Shown here piece after piece: positions 49,510-60,852 of a stretch of DNA of 61,359 nt (the stretch's first letter is position 1; each line of letters begins with the position of its first letter). The notes under the pieces were generated by a model. That model was given only the letters and a program-made list of their open reading frames with translations. It did no database searches and was not told the origin of the DNA. Position numbers and translations under genes: made by a program. The DNA comes from Welwitschia mirabilis. Its lineage: Eukaryota; Gnetophyta; Gnetopsida; Welwitschiales. The DNA lies in the NCBI GenBank assembly GCA_051453625.1, contig JBOZIK010000001.1, positions 184,316,433 through 184,377,791 of the forward strand. The letters are read 5' to 3'.

Positions 49510-52500
49510 TTCTTCTAAGAGTGGAAATCCTTCTATATAAGTATTGATTCTATGACCATTTACTTGATATGTATCTTTAGTTTTCCTATTAAATACTTCC
49601 ATTACTCTTTTAAGTAAAATTTTTATTAAAGTATTTGACCCATTTCATTTTAAATTTATCTATAATTTTAAATTTTTATTAAAGAGTTTAGATGATAGAT
49701 ATTTAGGATAAAAATCTAAAACTTTATCTCTAATTTTAAATTTAGTTTTTTTTGATATTATGGTCATGATACTTTTTTCCTTATCCTTAGATTAATTTTT
49801 TTTAATCAAAGATACTCTTCTATAATAATCTAATTTATTCATATTCTATATTTATTTCTTTTAAGCTTTATCTAGATTATGATTTGATTGTTTAGTTAAT
49901 TTATAAGATGTTAATTTCAACTCAATAGATAAGGTCACTTTCTTACCATAAACTAGCTTATAAGGTGTGAAACCCGAATTATTTCTTCAAGTTATCATAT
50001 AGGTCCATAAAGCTTTAAAAATTTCATATGCCTCATCGGTTTTTTAGTGTTTACTGTTTTAGTTAGAATTTGGTTTAATTCTCTATTTATGACCTCATCC
50101 TAACCATTAGATTAGGGATGATAAGCAAAGAATATTTTATAATGGATTCCATACTTAGATGAAAATTTTTTAAAGGCTTGGCTAGTGAAATGGAATTACT
50201 TATCTGATATAAGACTCTTAGACATATCAAACCTATAAAAGATATTCTTAAATAATAACTTTACTATAATCTTAATGAAAGAGTTAGGAACAACCTCAAC
50301 TTTAGCTCGTTTAATTAAATAGTCCACATAGACTATAATGTATTTCTTTTTATAGGATTTTGAATTAATAGGACTAGTGAAATCTATTCTCTATATATCA
50401 AAGGGCTCTAAAGCTTGAATCTATTATTGGGATGTTCCGTTACTTTTGATCATGCCTCCTTTCTTTGAGACTTATCACATTTTTTAGTGTAGTTAAAAGA
50501 ATCCTTGAATAAAGAAGGCCAAAAATATTCTACACTAAATATTTTTATGGCTGTTATTTTTCCTCCATAATGACCTACTCCTTCTTCTACATGAAAAGTT
50601 TGTAGTAGTTCATTCTAATTAGGTTTACTACTAATACATCTTTAAATAATATCATCCTTATAAAAGTTGAGGAGAATCTTATTTTCCCATATATAATCTT
50701 TTACTTCTTTTAATAATCTCTTTTTCTAATAATAGGTTAAGTAAGGCCATATCCTTTTATTTACTAACAAATTAATAATATCTACAAACTAAGGAGCTTA
50801 TTGTAAACTACTAAATTCTCATCAAAAAAACTATTTTGAATATCCAATTTTTTAGCTTCTTTAGGAAACTCTATCATGGACAAATGATAAGCTACTAAAT
50901 TGCATATTTTCCTCTTATATATTATCCATCTTATTATTTGAGAATTAGTTTCCTTCTTATTCATTAAAATCATATATCACCATGATCCATGTGAACTTTA
51001 ACCTCATAATATAGCATATAATGCCTAAACTTCTCTAAGGATACCACTATGGCTAGCATCTCTTGTTCCATAACTATATAGTTTTATTGTGAAAAATTAA
51101 GGTTTTACTTATGTAAGTAATAACATACGGTTTACAATTGTCATATTTCTATTCCAAAATAACACCAATAACTTACTATAAAGCATCAATCATAATGTGA
51201 AAAAGTTTACCCCAATATAATTTTTATAAAATAGGGGCTGCAATTAGTTTATCTTTTAGCATTTAAAAATCCTTTTGACATTCTTGGATCCACTCATAAG
51301 GAACATCTTTTTGTAAAAGATTATTTAATAATTTAGAAATTATACTAAAACCAGTGATAAATATTCTATAATAATCTACATAACCCAAAGATGATATTAG
51401 TTTCTTTAGTTTAGTTAGAGGAGAAATTTTTTTAATGAAATTAATCTTTTTCTTGTCAGTTTCAGTTTCTCTTACTGATATCCTATGACCTAAAACAATA
51501 CCTTCAGCTACTATGAGATGAGTTTTATACCAACTCAGTTTTAAATTCTTTTCTTCACATCAAGTAAGTACAACTTTTAATATTTCCAAAGCTTTACCAA
51601 AATAATTTCCAAAAGTTGAGAAATAATCCATGAAAACCTCAACTAATCTTTCTATTATGTCCTTAAAAATACTATTTACTATCCTCTAAAAAGTGGCTAG
51701 TGCATCACATAATCCAAAGGGTAAAACTTTAAAGGCATATGTACCCCATTTGCAAGTAAAAGTTATTTTTTCTTAGTCTTTAAGAGCTATAGGAATTTGA
51801 TTATACCCACTATATTCATCCAAGAAACTATAGTATTTATGACTAGAAATTCTTTCTAAAACCTCATTTACAAAGGATAAAGGAAAATGATCTTTATAAG
51901 TAGTAGCATTTAATAGACTAAAATCTATGCACACTCTTCATTTATTATTCTTCTTAAGAACTACTATCACAGGGATTATTCATTATAAATAAAAAATAGA
52001 ATAAATTAATCCTACTTTTAATAATCTTAAAATTTCCTTCTTAATCAAATCTTCCGTATGAGGATTACATCTTTTTTTTAGTTATCTAACATGTTTTACT
52101 ATGGTATCTAAATAAATCCTATGTTGGCATATCGTAGTGTCTATCCCTGTAATATATTCATGAGTCCAATCAAATGCATTAGTCTATTTTATTAGCATTC
52201 TTTTTAATTTTCTCTTCTGAGGATGAGTTAAATTCTCATTAGTGATTAAAGATTGATATTTCCAAATTTATATGTATTTCAAACTTTTTTGAAGAGGACT
52301 TTTTTTAGGTTTTTCTTCCTTTTCATTTGGTTTAATGGTTAAGAAGTAATATTTTATTTTAACTTATTATTATTCTAATATCTACTGAGCTTCTTTTATA
52401 AGGATTATGTTAGCACTATTTCCCCTATTAGAAGAAGGGTGTTTGAGTTCCACCTCATTAATATTTTCATTTACTACACAAGGTCTTCTAAACTAATCTC

Positions 52501-52850
52501 CATTACTCCCTTCCTAGAATAAATAGTTACATTAGTTGTTACTATTTAAGATCTTCCTAGGGCAATGGGATGTGTATTTCCCTTTGTCTTAATGAAAACT
52601 AAACACACTAAATATTCAAATCCTTGTAGTTCTATTGATGTTCTTTTCATTATGTCCTCTAGTATTTTTGCAGAGCCATGTACCATGTAAACTTATCCAT
52701 TATATAGAGTTAACTGTGGACTTCCAAGCTATTTAAATGTATCATATGAAATAACATAAACAAGGGCTCTTAAATCCACTAAAGCTTCTATTTTACAGGT
52801 ATCTTTAACAACTATATCTACTACTAGTATTTGAGATTACTATATTTCTT
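49510..52850 (-). pseudogene. Gypsy pol remnant of Element D: protease, RT, RNase H, integrase
   Basis: Reading in reverse: the protease reads ALVDLRALVYVISYDTF near 52,740-52,790, where the family has D-S/T-G. RT shows RVCIDFSLLNATTYKDHFPL (about 51,880-51,940) and FLDEYSGYNQIPIA (about 51,785-51,830). The RT active site reads FMDYF (51,619-51,635), so the second catalytic aspartate is lost. RNase H runs to KICNLVAYHLSMIE (about 50,870-50,915). The integrase has GHYGGKITA near 50,560-50,584, YWPSLF-type sequence, the core, and a C-terminal TYQVNGHRINTY near 49,540-49,575. The TYQVNGHR end is typical of Athila-type integrases. Stops are frequent. Confidence 0.87.
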
Positions 52851-55250
52851 AATTTTCTCTAATACTTGATCTATTTTAGTTATTATTTTACTAATTATTT
52901 ATTATTAATTTTTTCTTTTTTCCCCCTTACTCCCCTCTTTACTACATAACTTCTTCATTTTCTTCTAGTACAAGGGAATATTTTTCAACATCTTTACTAA
53001 AGGTGATGTAATTGAAGTATCTTCTATAGCTCTGATAAGATACTCTACATTATTTTATCCTTTATTTAAAAAATTTCCTATCATTTTACTTCTTATTATA
53101 AATGGTAGGGGGTCATCTATTCCTTCTTCTATTTAACTGTTTTCAATCAATCTCCCATTTTCTCTGGTTTTTTAAATTTCCTAGGAAGTGAATTAGTATG
53201 ATAACTTCTTCCTGACCTGATTCTAATAGTTTTAAAACCAAATTTTCTTGGATTTGGTTAAGATAATGTAGGTATAAGAGGTTATTTATGTTTCTTTCCC
53301 TTATCTAGTTATGGATTGTGACTAGATTTCCTTTCTTGATTTTTCTAGTTTATAAAATAATGGCATTGTTGTTGTGTCTTAGACTATACAAATATTTGTA
53401 TTGGAGTTTCTTCATTATTTTTCCATTTTTTAGTTTGGTTAGGATAAGTCTTCTTTTTCAATTTGAGGATAATTATTAGGATTATAATCAATTCTATTAA
53501 TATNNNNNNNNNNNNNNNNNNNNNNNNNNNNNNNNNNNNNNNNNNNNNNNNNNNNNNNNNNNNNNNNNNNNNNNNNNNNNNNNNNNNNNNNNNNNNNNNN
53601 NNNTTTAGTTTGGTTAGGATAAGTCTTCTTTTTTAATTTGAGGATAATTATTAGGATTATAATCAATTCTATTAATATCTAACAATTTCAAAAAACTTGC
53701 TATCCACAAATATTCTATAGGTTGATGATTCTCCTCATTATAATAATCACAACTTTTGGTTTCCTATTCTTGTTTTAATCTGTTAATCTCATTTGTTAGA
53801 GATTCTAGTCTCTTATTATCTCTTTTAGTAAGCTTGAATTATTTGTTTCTAATTTTTTCTCTATCATAAATTCATTGATCTTCCTCTTTAATTTCTCTTC
53901 ATTTTGAGTCTACCCCTAATTCATTTTGTATATCTTTCTATACATGTTTTAGTCTCTTGGATATTGCCATCCTTGATGCTTTGTCCATGGAGTATANNNN
54001 NNNNNNNNNNNNNNNNNNNNNNNNNNNNNNNNNNNNNNNNNNNNNNNNNNNNNNNNNNNNNNNNNNNNNNNNNNNNNNNNNNNNNNNNNNNNNNNNNNNN
54101 NNNNNNNNNNNNNNNNNNNNNNNNNNNNNNNNNNNNNNNNNNNNNNNNNNNNNNNNNNNNNNNNNNNNNNNNNNNNNNNNNNNNNNNNNNNNNNNNNNNN
54201 NNNNNNNNNNNNNNNNNNNNNNNNNNNNNNNNNNNNNNNNNNNNNNNNNNNNNNNNNNNNNNNNNNNNNNNNNNNNNNNNNNNNNNNNNNNNNNNNNNNN
54301 NNNNNNNNNNNNNNNNNNNNNNNNNNNNNNNNNNNNNNNNNNNNNNNNNNNNNNNNNNNNNNNNNNNNNNNNNNNNNNNNNNNNNNNNNNNNNNNNNNNN
54401 NNNNNNNNNNNNNNNNNNNNNNNNNNNNNNNNNNNNNNAGTATATCTAACTTTTCTAATGAATTACTTTACAAACCTCTTAATAAAGATCTCATTCTTTC
54501 TCTAAGATTTATTTCATGGTTAGGAAATCTTACTAGTATAATGTAGTATCTATCCATGAATTCATCTTATTTTTCATGTTCTTTTTATTTAACATTAAAA
54601 ATTTAATTTCACAAATCTTCAATGACTTGGATAGGTTTATATTTGTTCAAAAATGCTAACCTTAAAGAGTCCTAGATTTTAAAAGTATAATTTGAAAACC
54701 AATAATACCATAACCAGGCATCTCCCTTTAAGGGAAGAGGAAAATGTCTCAAGAATTTTAAGTTTGTTTTCAAGTAGTTAGTCTTATAAAAAGAATAAAA
54801 AAGAATTAAATTAAGCAAGGTTATCCATTTTTTTTACCTTTAAGAGGGAGAATATAGCAGTGTTTGTATTTCTTATCTTGTTATGAGTTTTCAAGACTAA
54901 AGGATATACATGATTAGACGTATGAGATGTATAATAGTTAATGCTTAAAGGAGTAGAATCAACTACCTAGTCAACTACCTCTTCTTCATTTCAATATAGC
55001 TCTTCTGGTCTTTGTACTTTTTCTGTTCCTATTTAATCTTGCATCAATAGGTCTATTTTATGTTTTAATTCATTTGACTTCTCTTAAGCATTTACATATC
55101 CTCCATGAAGTCATAGGAATCAATCTTAGTTTTTACTGCATTACTAGTTGCTTCATCCAACTTATATTTTTCAGGGTTTGGACATATCATCCCTTTTCAT
55201 GTCTTTATCATCCTTGGTTATCTTTTCTCAAAAGGATGTTCAATGTTTTA
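52851..55250 (-). pseudogene. gag remnant of Element D
   Basis: The best part, 54,440-54,800 in reverse, reads LPLKGDAWLWYYWFSNYTF, then NKYKPIQVIEDL and, further on, VRFPNHEINLRERMRSLLRG, the capsid order of gypsy Gag (sL.g.A..WY...F..Y......F..l...FP......R...L..GL). The 3' half is A/T-rich and broken, with a 100-N gap at 53,504 flanked by a 75-bp repeat and a 442-N gap at 53,997. No zinc knuckle could be confirmed. Confidence 0.65.
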
Positions 55251-55264
55251 GTCAAAAATCTAGA

Positions 55265-55287
55265 AGTATCCTCATTCTAGTGTCAAA
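55265..55287 (-). other. Probable primer-binding site of Element D
   Basis: In reverse, next to the 5' LTR, the sequence reads attttgacactagaatgagga, matching TTTTGGCGCCGTTGCCGGGGA at TTTTG.C.C and at the end, with several transitions. The position fits; the match is partial. Confidence 0.5.
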
Positions 55288-56262
55288 ATAATAAACCTTT
55301 AATTTAACTAAAAATGCTATAAAATAGCTAACTAATGTTAACAAAATACTTAAGAAAAATAAAGTTATATTACAAAAGTATTAGGAAAAAAATTAAGACT
55401 GTATTATCACATATAGAATTTAATTATTACTATTTTTTATATGGAGATTACTTTCATGATATTGACTTAAATAAAGACTCTTGTTATTGAATCAAAATAC
55501 ATTCTTTTCCAAGAATGATTATTCCTAGAAAAATGATGTTTTGATAATTACTCTTCTATGAATAATATTTACAAGAAGTGGGGAATGAAAATAAACAAAA
55601 TAGAGAAAACATAGCTAGATTATGTGTATTAGTTATTTCTAATTAATACACTATCTCAATATTAACTCTAGCTAAGATTAATAATAATAGCAAGAAAATA
55701 ATAATAGGTAACATTTTCAAATTACCTACAGATCAAAAGCATATTATTTTCAGAATACAAAATTATATTACTATCTAGAAAATACAACAGTAAGTAATTT
55801 CTTATGTTTTTATAATAGATATAGTAGTTAGGAAGTCACTTTATAGTTCTTCCATCATGATCTTCTTTGCCTTATATGTGCTTTCTAGTTATTCCTCAAG
55901 TTGCCAGAAAGATCCCCATCTCTCCTCCACACTGCATATTTATAAGTATAACATAAGTGATTTTTTATTTTTTTTTTTGCCACATTTCCCCATCTTTCTA
56001 ATAGTTTCATTGCATTAGTGAATGTTTACTTCTTTTATGCCATCTATTTAAGTGTTATAATCATTTACCTTTTTCAGCATAAGGCTCCCACAATTCTTTT
56101 ATTGGAATAATTATCTTGCAAAACCAAGTTAGCTATATGCAACAATAACATATTATAATAATGTTATTTAGTTCATCATAACATATTACTAAACAACTAT
56201 TATTTCATTCATTTTACTAAGAAAAAGAGTAAAAAAATGTATATAGGTTTCTGATTTATCAC
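55288..56262 (-). repeat. 5' LTR of Element D
   Basis: About 0.97 kb, aligned with 41,194-42,134. In reverse it begins gTGATAAATCAGAAACC; the outer flank is tttgctataat (56,263-56,273), the same 11 bases as left of the 3' LTR. Confidence 0.83.
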
Positions 56263-56273
56263 TTTGCTATAAT
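56263..56273 (+). repeat. Right flanking direct repeat of Element D
   Basis: tttgctataat, identical to 41,183-41,193. See the left copy. Confidence 0.5.
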
Positions 56274-57093
56274 CCAATAATCTTAATAGTTATCATGTGA
56301 ACAAGTTAAAATAAAGTAGGCAAGTAGAAGTTAAATTCTATATTTATATTTTTTATGTAAGGTTTTGATATATATATTTTGATTTGTTAATTTTCTATTA
56401 AGTTTTTATATGTTTATTTATTTACTAAGTTTCTATATTTTTTTATTTATTTGATTTTTCATTTATTTTTTTTAAAGTTTCTATCAATTTATTTTTTTAA
56501 TTTTCAAAAAAATAATTATCATATGTCTTCTAGTCATTTGCTTTTGCTAATTTTACATTGCCATTAGTTTGTAGTACTATGAAAATATTCAAGAATTTTA
56601 TATTCTCAGGTTATGGATGTGATTAGGACTAGAATTAGAGGAAACTTTGAGTTTATTTAAATTTGTAAATGTTTTAGCATTTGATCTAACATCCATAGTG
56701 ATAGTGATATATAATAAAAGTTCCTTAGATAAGTCATAAGAAGATGGTTCTAAAGTAACCATTACATGGAGAAAAAACAAAGAAAGATTAACATTCATGA
56801 GAAAATAGGAATAACGATGGGATAATAAAATCATTGTCTTTTTAGTAGTCAATTAATAATTTTAAAATGGAAATAAATAATGAATAATAAGTATTTACTA
56901 CTCAATACTATAATAGTAATTAATTATTCTTTTCATTATTATCCTTACTAATAAGTTTTAATTAAACTTAAGTATTTAATATCTTCATCTTAACACTACA
57001 CATTCTTACCACTAGATACCTATACATGTCTAGATGCAAATTAAGGTTACAGAAAAGTTATTAAAGTTAATTAATGAAAATGTTAGGACTTGG
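56274..57093. other. Unassigned sequence right of Element D
   Basis: A/T-rich, with T-runs near 56,340-56,510. An 84-codon open frame lies on the - strand at 56,598-56,852 and has no recognised family features. No RNA gene or repeat was recognised. Confidence 0.45.
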
Positions 57094-58110
57094 ATTCCAC
57101 ATTTAAACATGTTAAAGCAAAAGAATAAATACTAGAATTACTATCTTCCTCTTCAATTTCCTTTTGTACCTTAATTCTTCCTTATATATCACTTTATTTT
57201 TTGTTATCTTGCAACTTTGATTTCTTAAAAGATGGTTTACACTTCTTCAATGCCTTTTTTATCTTTACTCATAATATGCCTTCAGACTTCTCTATGAACT
57301 TATTAAAATCATTAAAATATTTACATTAAAAATAAAATTTTATAAGTTATTTTATCCTTATATCACTTAAGAAATACCTCTTAAGTTGTACTTTCCAAAA
57401 TGAGCCACTTTGGTAGTGGAGATTTAACATCTAAAATAAATAGATTAAGAATTGCAAAGGTAAGACCAAGATGGTTTGGAAATCTCTTAGATCCCTTTCT
57501 ACTATCCTTTATTTCAAAAGAGAACTCTTTGCTAAAATAGTAAGAAACATTGAAAGCCTTCTTTTCATGGAAAAAAAGCTAACATCTCTAGTTATGGGCT
57601 AGACAAGTATAACTTTGTAATAATTAATAAGGATATTAAGTTTTCATAACCTACTCTTAACAAATCCAACCTCTATTTGCACTTAGACATGACCTCATCA
57701 ATGCTGTATTTATTGCTTATTACATGCAATAATGGCTTTCTATATGATATTGAATACTTCTTTCTTAGACATATCTAAATACTAAAGCTTCAAAGATAGC
57801 CCAAAACTAATTTTAAAACCATGATTATATTCCCTTCATCTAATACTCTTATCTATGCCTAAGAGTCTTTCACAAACATCCTAATCATTTTAGGTTTCAA
57901 GTAATATTCCTCAAGATTAAGTTTGAGCATAATTAAAAATGAGCCATGAGTGCTACCCATACCTACCAAATATGGATAAAAATTCTTCAAATATGATATA
58001 TGTTCAAAGCTCTATCTTTACTTAATATATGATTTTGACCATGCCAAATCAAATTTAAGAATGATTGAAAAACAAATATCACTAAACACGTTGCTTTATC
58101 TTATCTATTT
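57094..58110 (-). pseudogene. Unrecognised decayed ORF between Elements D and G
   Basis: On the - strand a coding-like stretch of about 340 codons runs from about 58,110 to a final TAA at about 57,094. It has a few stops (TAG/TAA/TGA) and at least two frame changes. Readable parts include YLKNFYPYLVGMGSTHGSF (near 58,000), EEYYLKPKMIRMFVKDS (near 57,900), a lysine-rich part KIKKALKKCKPSFKKSKLQD (near 57,240) and an acidic end EIEEEDSNSSIYSFALTC (near 57,130). I cannot name the family. It could be an accessory ORF of an older retroelement or a captured host fragment. Confidence 0.4.
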
Positions 58111-59024
58111 GTATAAGAAATTTACCTATGGTAGAGTTGATGAAACAATCATAATGAAAAGTTAGATTAAGGCCTATTATGTGCATAATCCTTTTCCACA
58201 TCATTCACTTATATTTACACTTCAAAACATAGGAGATATAGTATTTTAGATTTACTCCAACTAATTAGAAATGTCTTATTTATGTTATTATAAATAATGT
58301 AAATATTCTTTCTCATATTTAGCTTTTTGGAGAAAGCTTTGAGGATTAAAAGAAATGGTTTACATGGAAGTTATAGTTTTTTTCATTTTTTACAAAAAAA
58401 ACAAATTTTGATCCTCATGAAGTAAATAATTACATAAAATATTTACTTCATCTTTTTTATTCTGCAGTACAAAATCACTTATNNNNNNNNNNNNNNNNNN
58501 NNNNNNNNNNNNNNNNNNNNNNNNNNNNNNNNNNNNNNNNNNNNNNNNNNNNNNNNNNNNNNNNNNNNNNNNNNNNNNNNNNACAAAATCACTTATCTAA
58601 AGTCTAATGTCCTTCATAATTTGCCAAAATGTGGATGCATTAATTATGATTTGGTAATTCTAGTATGACATACTTCATATAAATGCATACATAAATTTTA
58701 CTTCTTACCTTCATGCTCCATTATATTATTTAGTAATTTTTTAAGCAAAGACATTTAGCTTATTTAGATGATTTAATCCTTATCCATCTAGTTATATTGG
58801 TTTTAAAATATTAGATGTCATTAACATGTATGAATATTTCTATTTAAAGGATCATGCCTTCATGAAAATTTTTCTTATAGTGTTTCATTATAAGTTAGCA
58901 TTGATATAAAGGTTTAAAAGTAAGTCATAAGGTAAAGAGGCTATTCAAGATACTACTTGAATATACTTGTATATTTTATTAATAAAATATAAATGCAAGA
59001 TTATCCTAATCAACATAAATTTTG
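58111..59024. other. Unassigned sequence left of Element G
   Basis: No gene was recognised. A 100-N gap (58,483-58,582) is flanked by acaaaatcacttat on both sides. Confidence 0.45.
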
Positions 59025-60320
59025 TGTAATAAAATCCAAATTTTATCAATAATAATATAGAACTTTCATTATATAAAAAGTTTTAAATTTTTCTTTCACA
59101 AGGATAAATGAGATTAAAAAATAATAAAGAATGCAATTCTATTCTAGTAAGAGATCAAAGGGGCCTTAAAGGTAAGAATGAAAGAATATTTTCAATGTAT
59201 AAGAACTAGAAATAAAAGTAGTACTAAGGACTAACTTAATTTTTTTGACAAATGAAAGACTTCCAATTAAAGATAAGCATAAGTTCTATCTTAATTTGTA
59301 ATTTTGCTAGGTTTTTTATGACTTGAATCATGGTGATATTATCTCATTTATCACGTGAGTAGTGATGAGATCCTTTTATCACTTTAATCTTTCATAGTTT
59401 ATTCACTAGCATGATAAGTAGAAAATAAATTCCAAGAATCATAAAATGAAATCAAACTATGAAATGAAAATGTAAACAAGAAATATTCACTTAGAAGCAT
59501 AAATAACTTATCATCATTATAACTTCATATAGGTATGAACCAAACCACATTTAAAATCAAGAAGTAAAAGCTACTATTTTATTGCAAGAAAGAAACTATG
59601 TAATACATCAATAAAAGAAATCTTAATCTAGTACAAGAAACAACAAGTTAGCCTAAGGGCTAGCATATTTCCAGGCAAGGGTAACTCAAAAGACATGTTA
59701 GAAGTGTTATGCCTCTAAATTTAAATTTTCTTCTTAGCTTAAAGGTTTAATGTTAAAAGGTAGGATACTTTGTCATTTTTATAGTGAAGATTAGAGTTGG
59801 AGTGATTAGATTCCTTTAATTTTTTATATTAGATGGGGTGATTGGAATCTTTGTCTTGTAGTGTGTGTTGAAGTGGATTATTATGACAAGTTTAAAACAT
59901 GACCTTTGAATTAGGATTCCTCTACCAACCAATGTCACTATCACATTGCATCAATGCCATAATTAGTTTTTGTAAGATTGGTTATTTTAAGTTTGAAAGT
60001 AATGATAGATTTTAATGTCATAGTTGACTAGGGCCACAACTGAGATCTGATAGTTCCTCCATAATGAAATCATAATGTAAGTCTCAGAAGTTCTTTTCCT
60101 AAAGAAACCAAAGTTGTTGTATAGGTGACCAATAGTTCTTATTTTTTCTATTAGATTAAGTTCATTTTATGATACATCAGGGAAAATACATAAGTTTACA
60201 CATGGCATTAAAAAAAAATAAAAGACATATTTTTATGATAAAATAGTTAAATTAGTGTCTTCACTTATGCTAAATTAACGTAATATACTTGAGATAAATG
60301 CCAATTTTTATATGTTATCA
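59025..60320 (-). repeat. 3' LTR of Element G (N/E family), - strand
   Basis: The right end reads in reverse TGATAACATATAAAAATTGGCATTT, the family LTR start. Internal sequence matches the Element E LTR, for example 'caaatcatgatgacataatctcattta' in E against 'gaatcatggtgatattatctcattta' in G. The left end is estimated from the Element E alignment and is uncertain by tens of bases. Confidence 0.72.
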
Positions 60321-60668
60321 CACCCATCAATTAACCTTTTTTAATTCCTTAGTAAATATTATGATAAAGATTAAAAGATTCAAGCATAATGTAAAAAGGG
60401 ATAAACTTGAAAATTTTGGCTAAATTTTGTTAAAAAAATGAGGCATTAAAAATAATTTTTAAGTGCAAATGTCATACCCCCAACCAAAGTTGAACTTTGT
60501 CCTCAAAGTTTGAAAGATAGAAAAACTAATGTAGAATTTAAGAACAAATTGATATCATATTAGAAAGAAGATGATTTAGCACATATCATTTTATTTCAAA
60601 GGGAAAAATCCAAATCACTGCAACTAAGCTATAATGTAAATAAAGAGCTAAGTGATGGAGTATTATTT
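60321..60668 (-). other. PPT and 3' internal end of Element G
   Basis: In reverse, aattgatgggtg precedes the LTR. Further right the sequence reads in reverse caaactttgaggacaaagtt and ttggttgggggtatgac, matching the pre-PPT region of Elements I and E. The rest of Element G lies beyond 60,668 or is replaced by the array that follows. Confidence 0.65.
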
Positions 60669-60852
60669 TGTAATACCCTAAAATTTAAGTTGAGACTTCA
60701 AGACTTACTTTATCGCTCTGATATCAAAATATAATACCCCAAATTTTATAGTTGAAAAATCTCCATAAACTTTAATGCTCCGATACCAAATTGTAACACC
60801 CCAAAAATATTAATATTGAAAACTTTCAACTTATTTTAATGCTATGATACCT
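60669..60852 (-). repeat. Three tandem units of an LTR-end plus tRNA-Met PBS junction
   Basis: The units start at 60,669 (tgtaataccc), 60,730 (tataatacccc) and 60,792 (tgtaacacccc), with a spacing of 61 and 62 bp. Each ends in a PBS-like block in reverse: gctctgatatcaaa, gctccgataccaaat and gctatgatacc. On the - strand each is an LTR end ...GGGG(T/A)TGTTACA-like, followed by TGGTATC(A/G)GAGC. Normally only one such junction exists per element. Confidence 0.75.

Larger units (their letters stand above)
41194..56262 (-). mobile_element. Element D: long - strand Ty3/gypsy element with extra ORFs
   Basis: The LTR pair is 41,194-42,134 (3') and 55,288-56,262 (5'). On the - strand the order is 5' LTR, PBS, gag, protease, RT, RNase H, integrase, about 7 kb of extra sequence, 3' LTR. 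The LTRs (about 0.95 kb) are unrelated to those of the N/E family, so it is a separate lineage, Athila-like by its pol. It includes gaps at 42,971-43,462 and 53,997-54,438, and a 1.08-kb gap-flanking duplication. All frames are broken. Confidence 0.85.
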
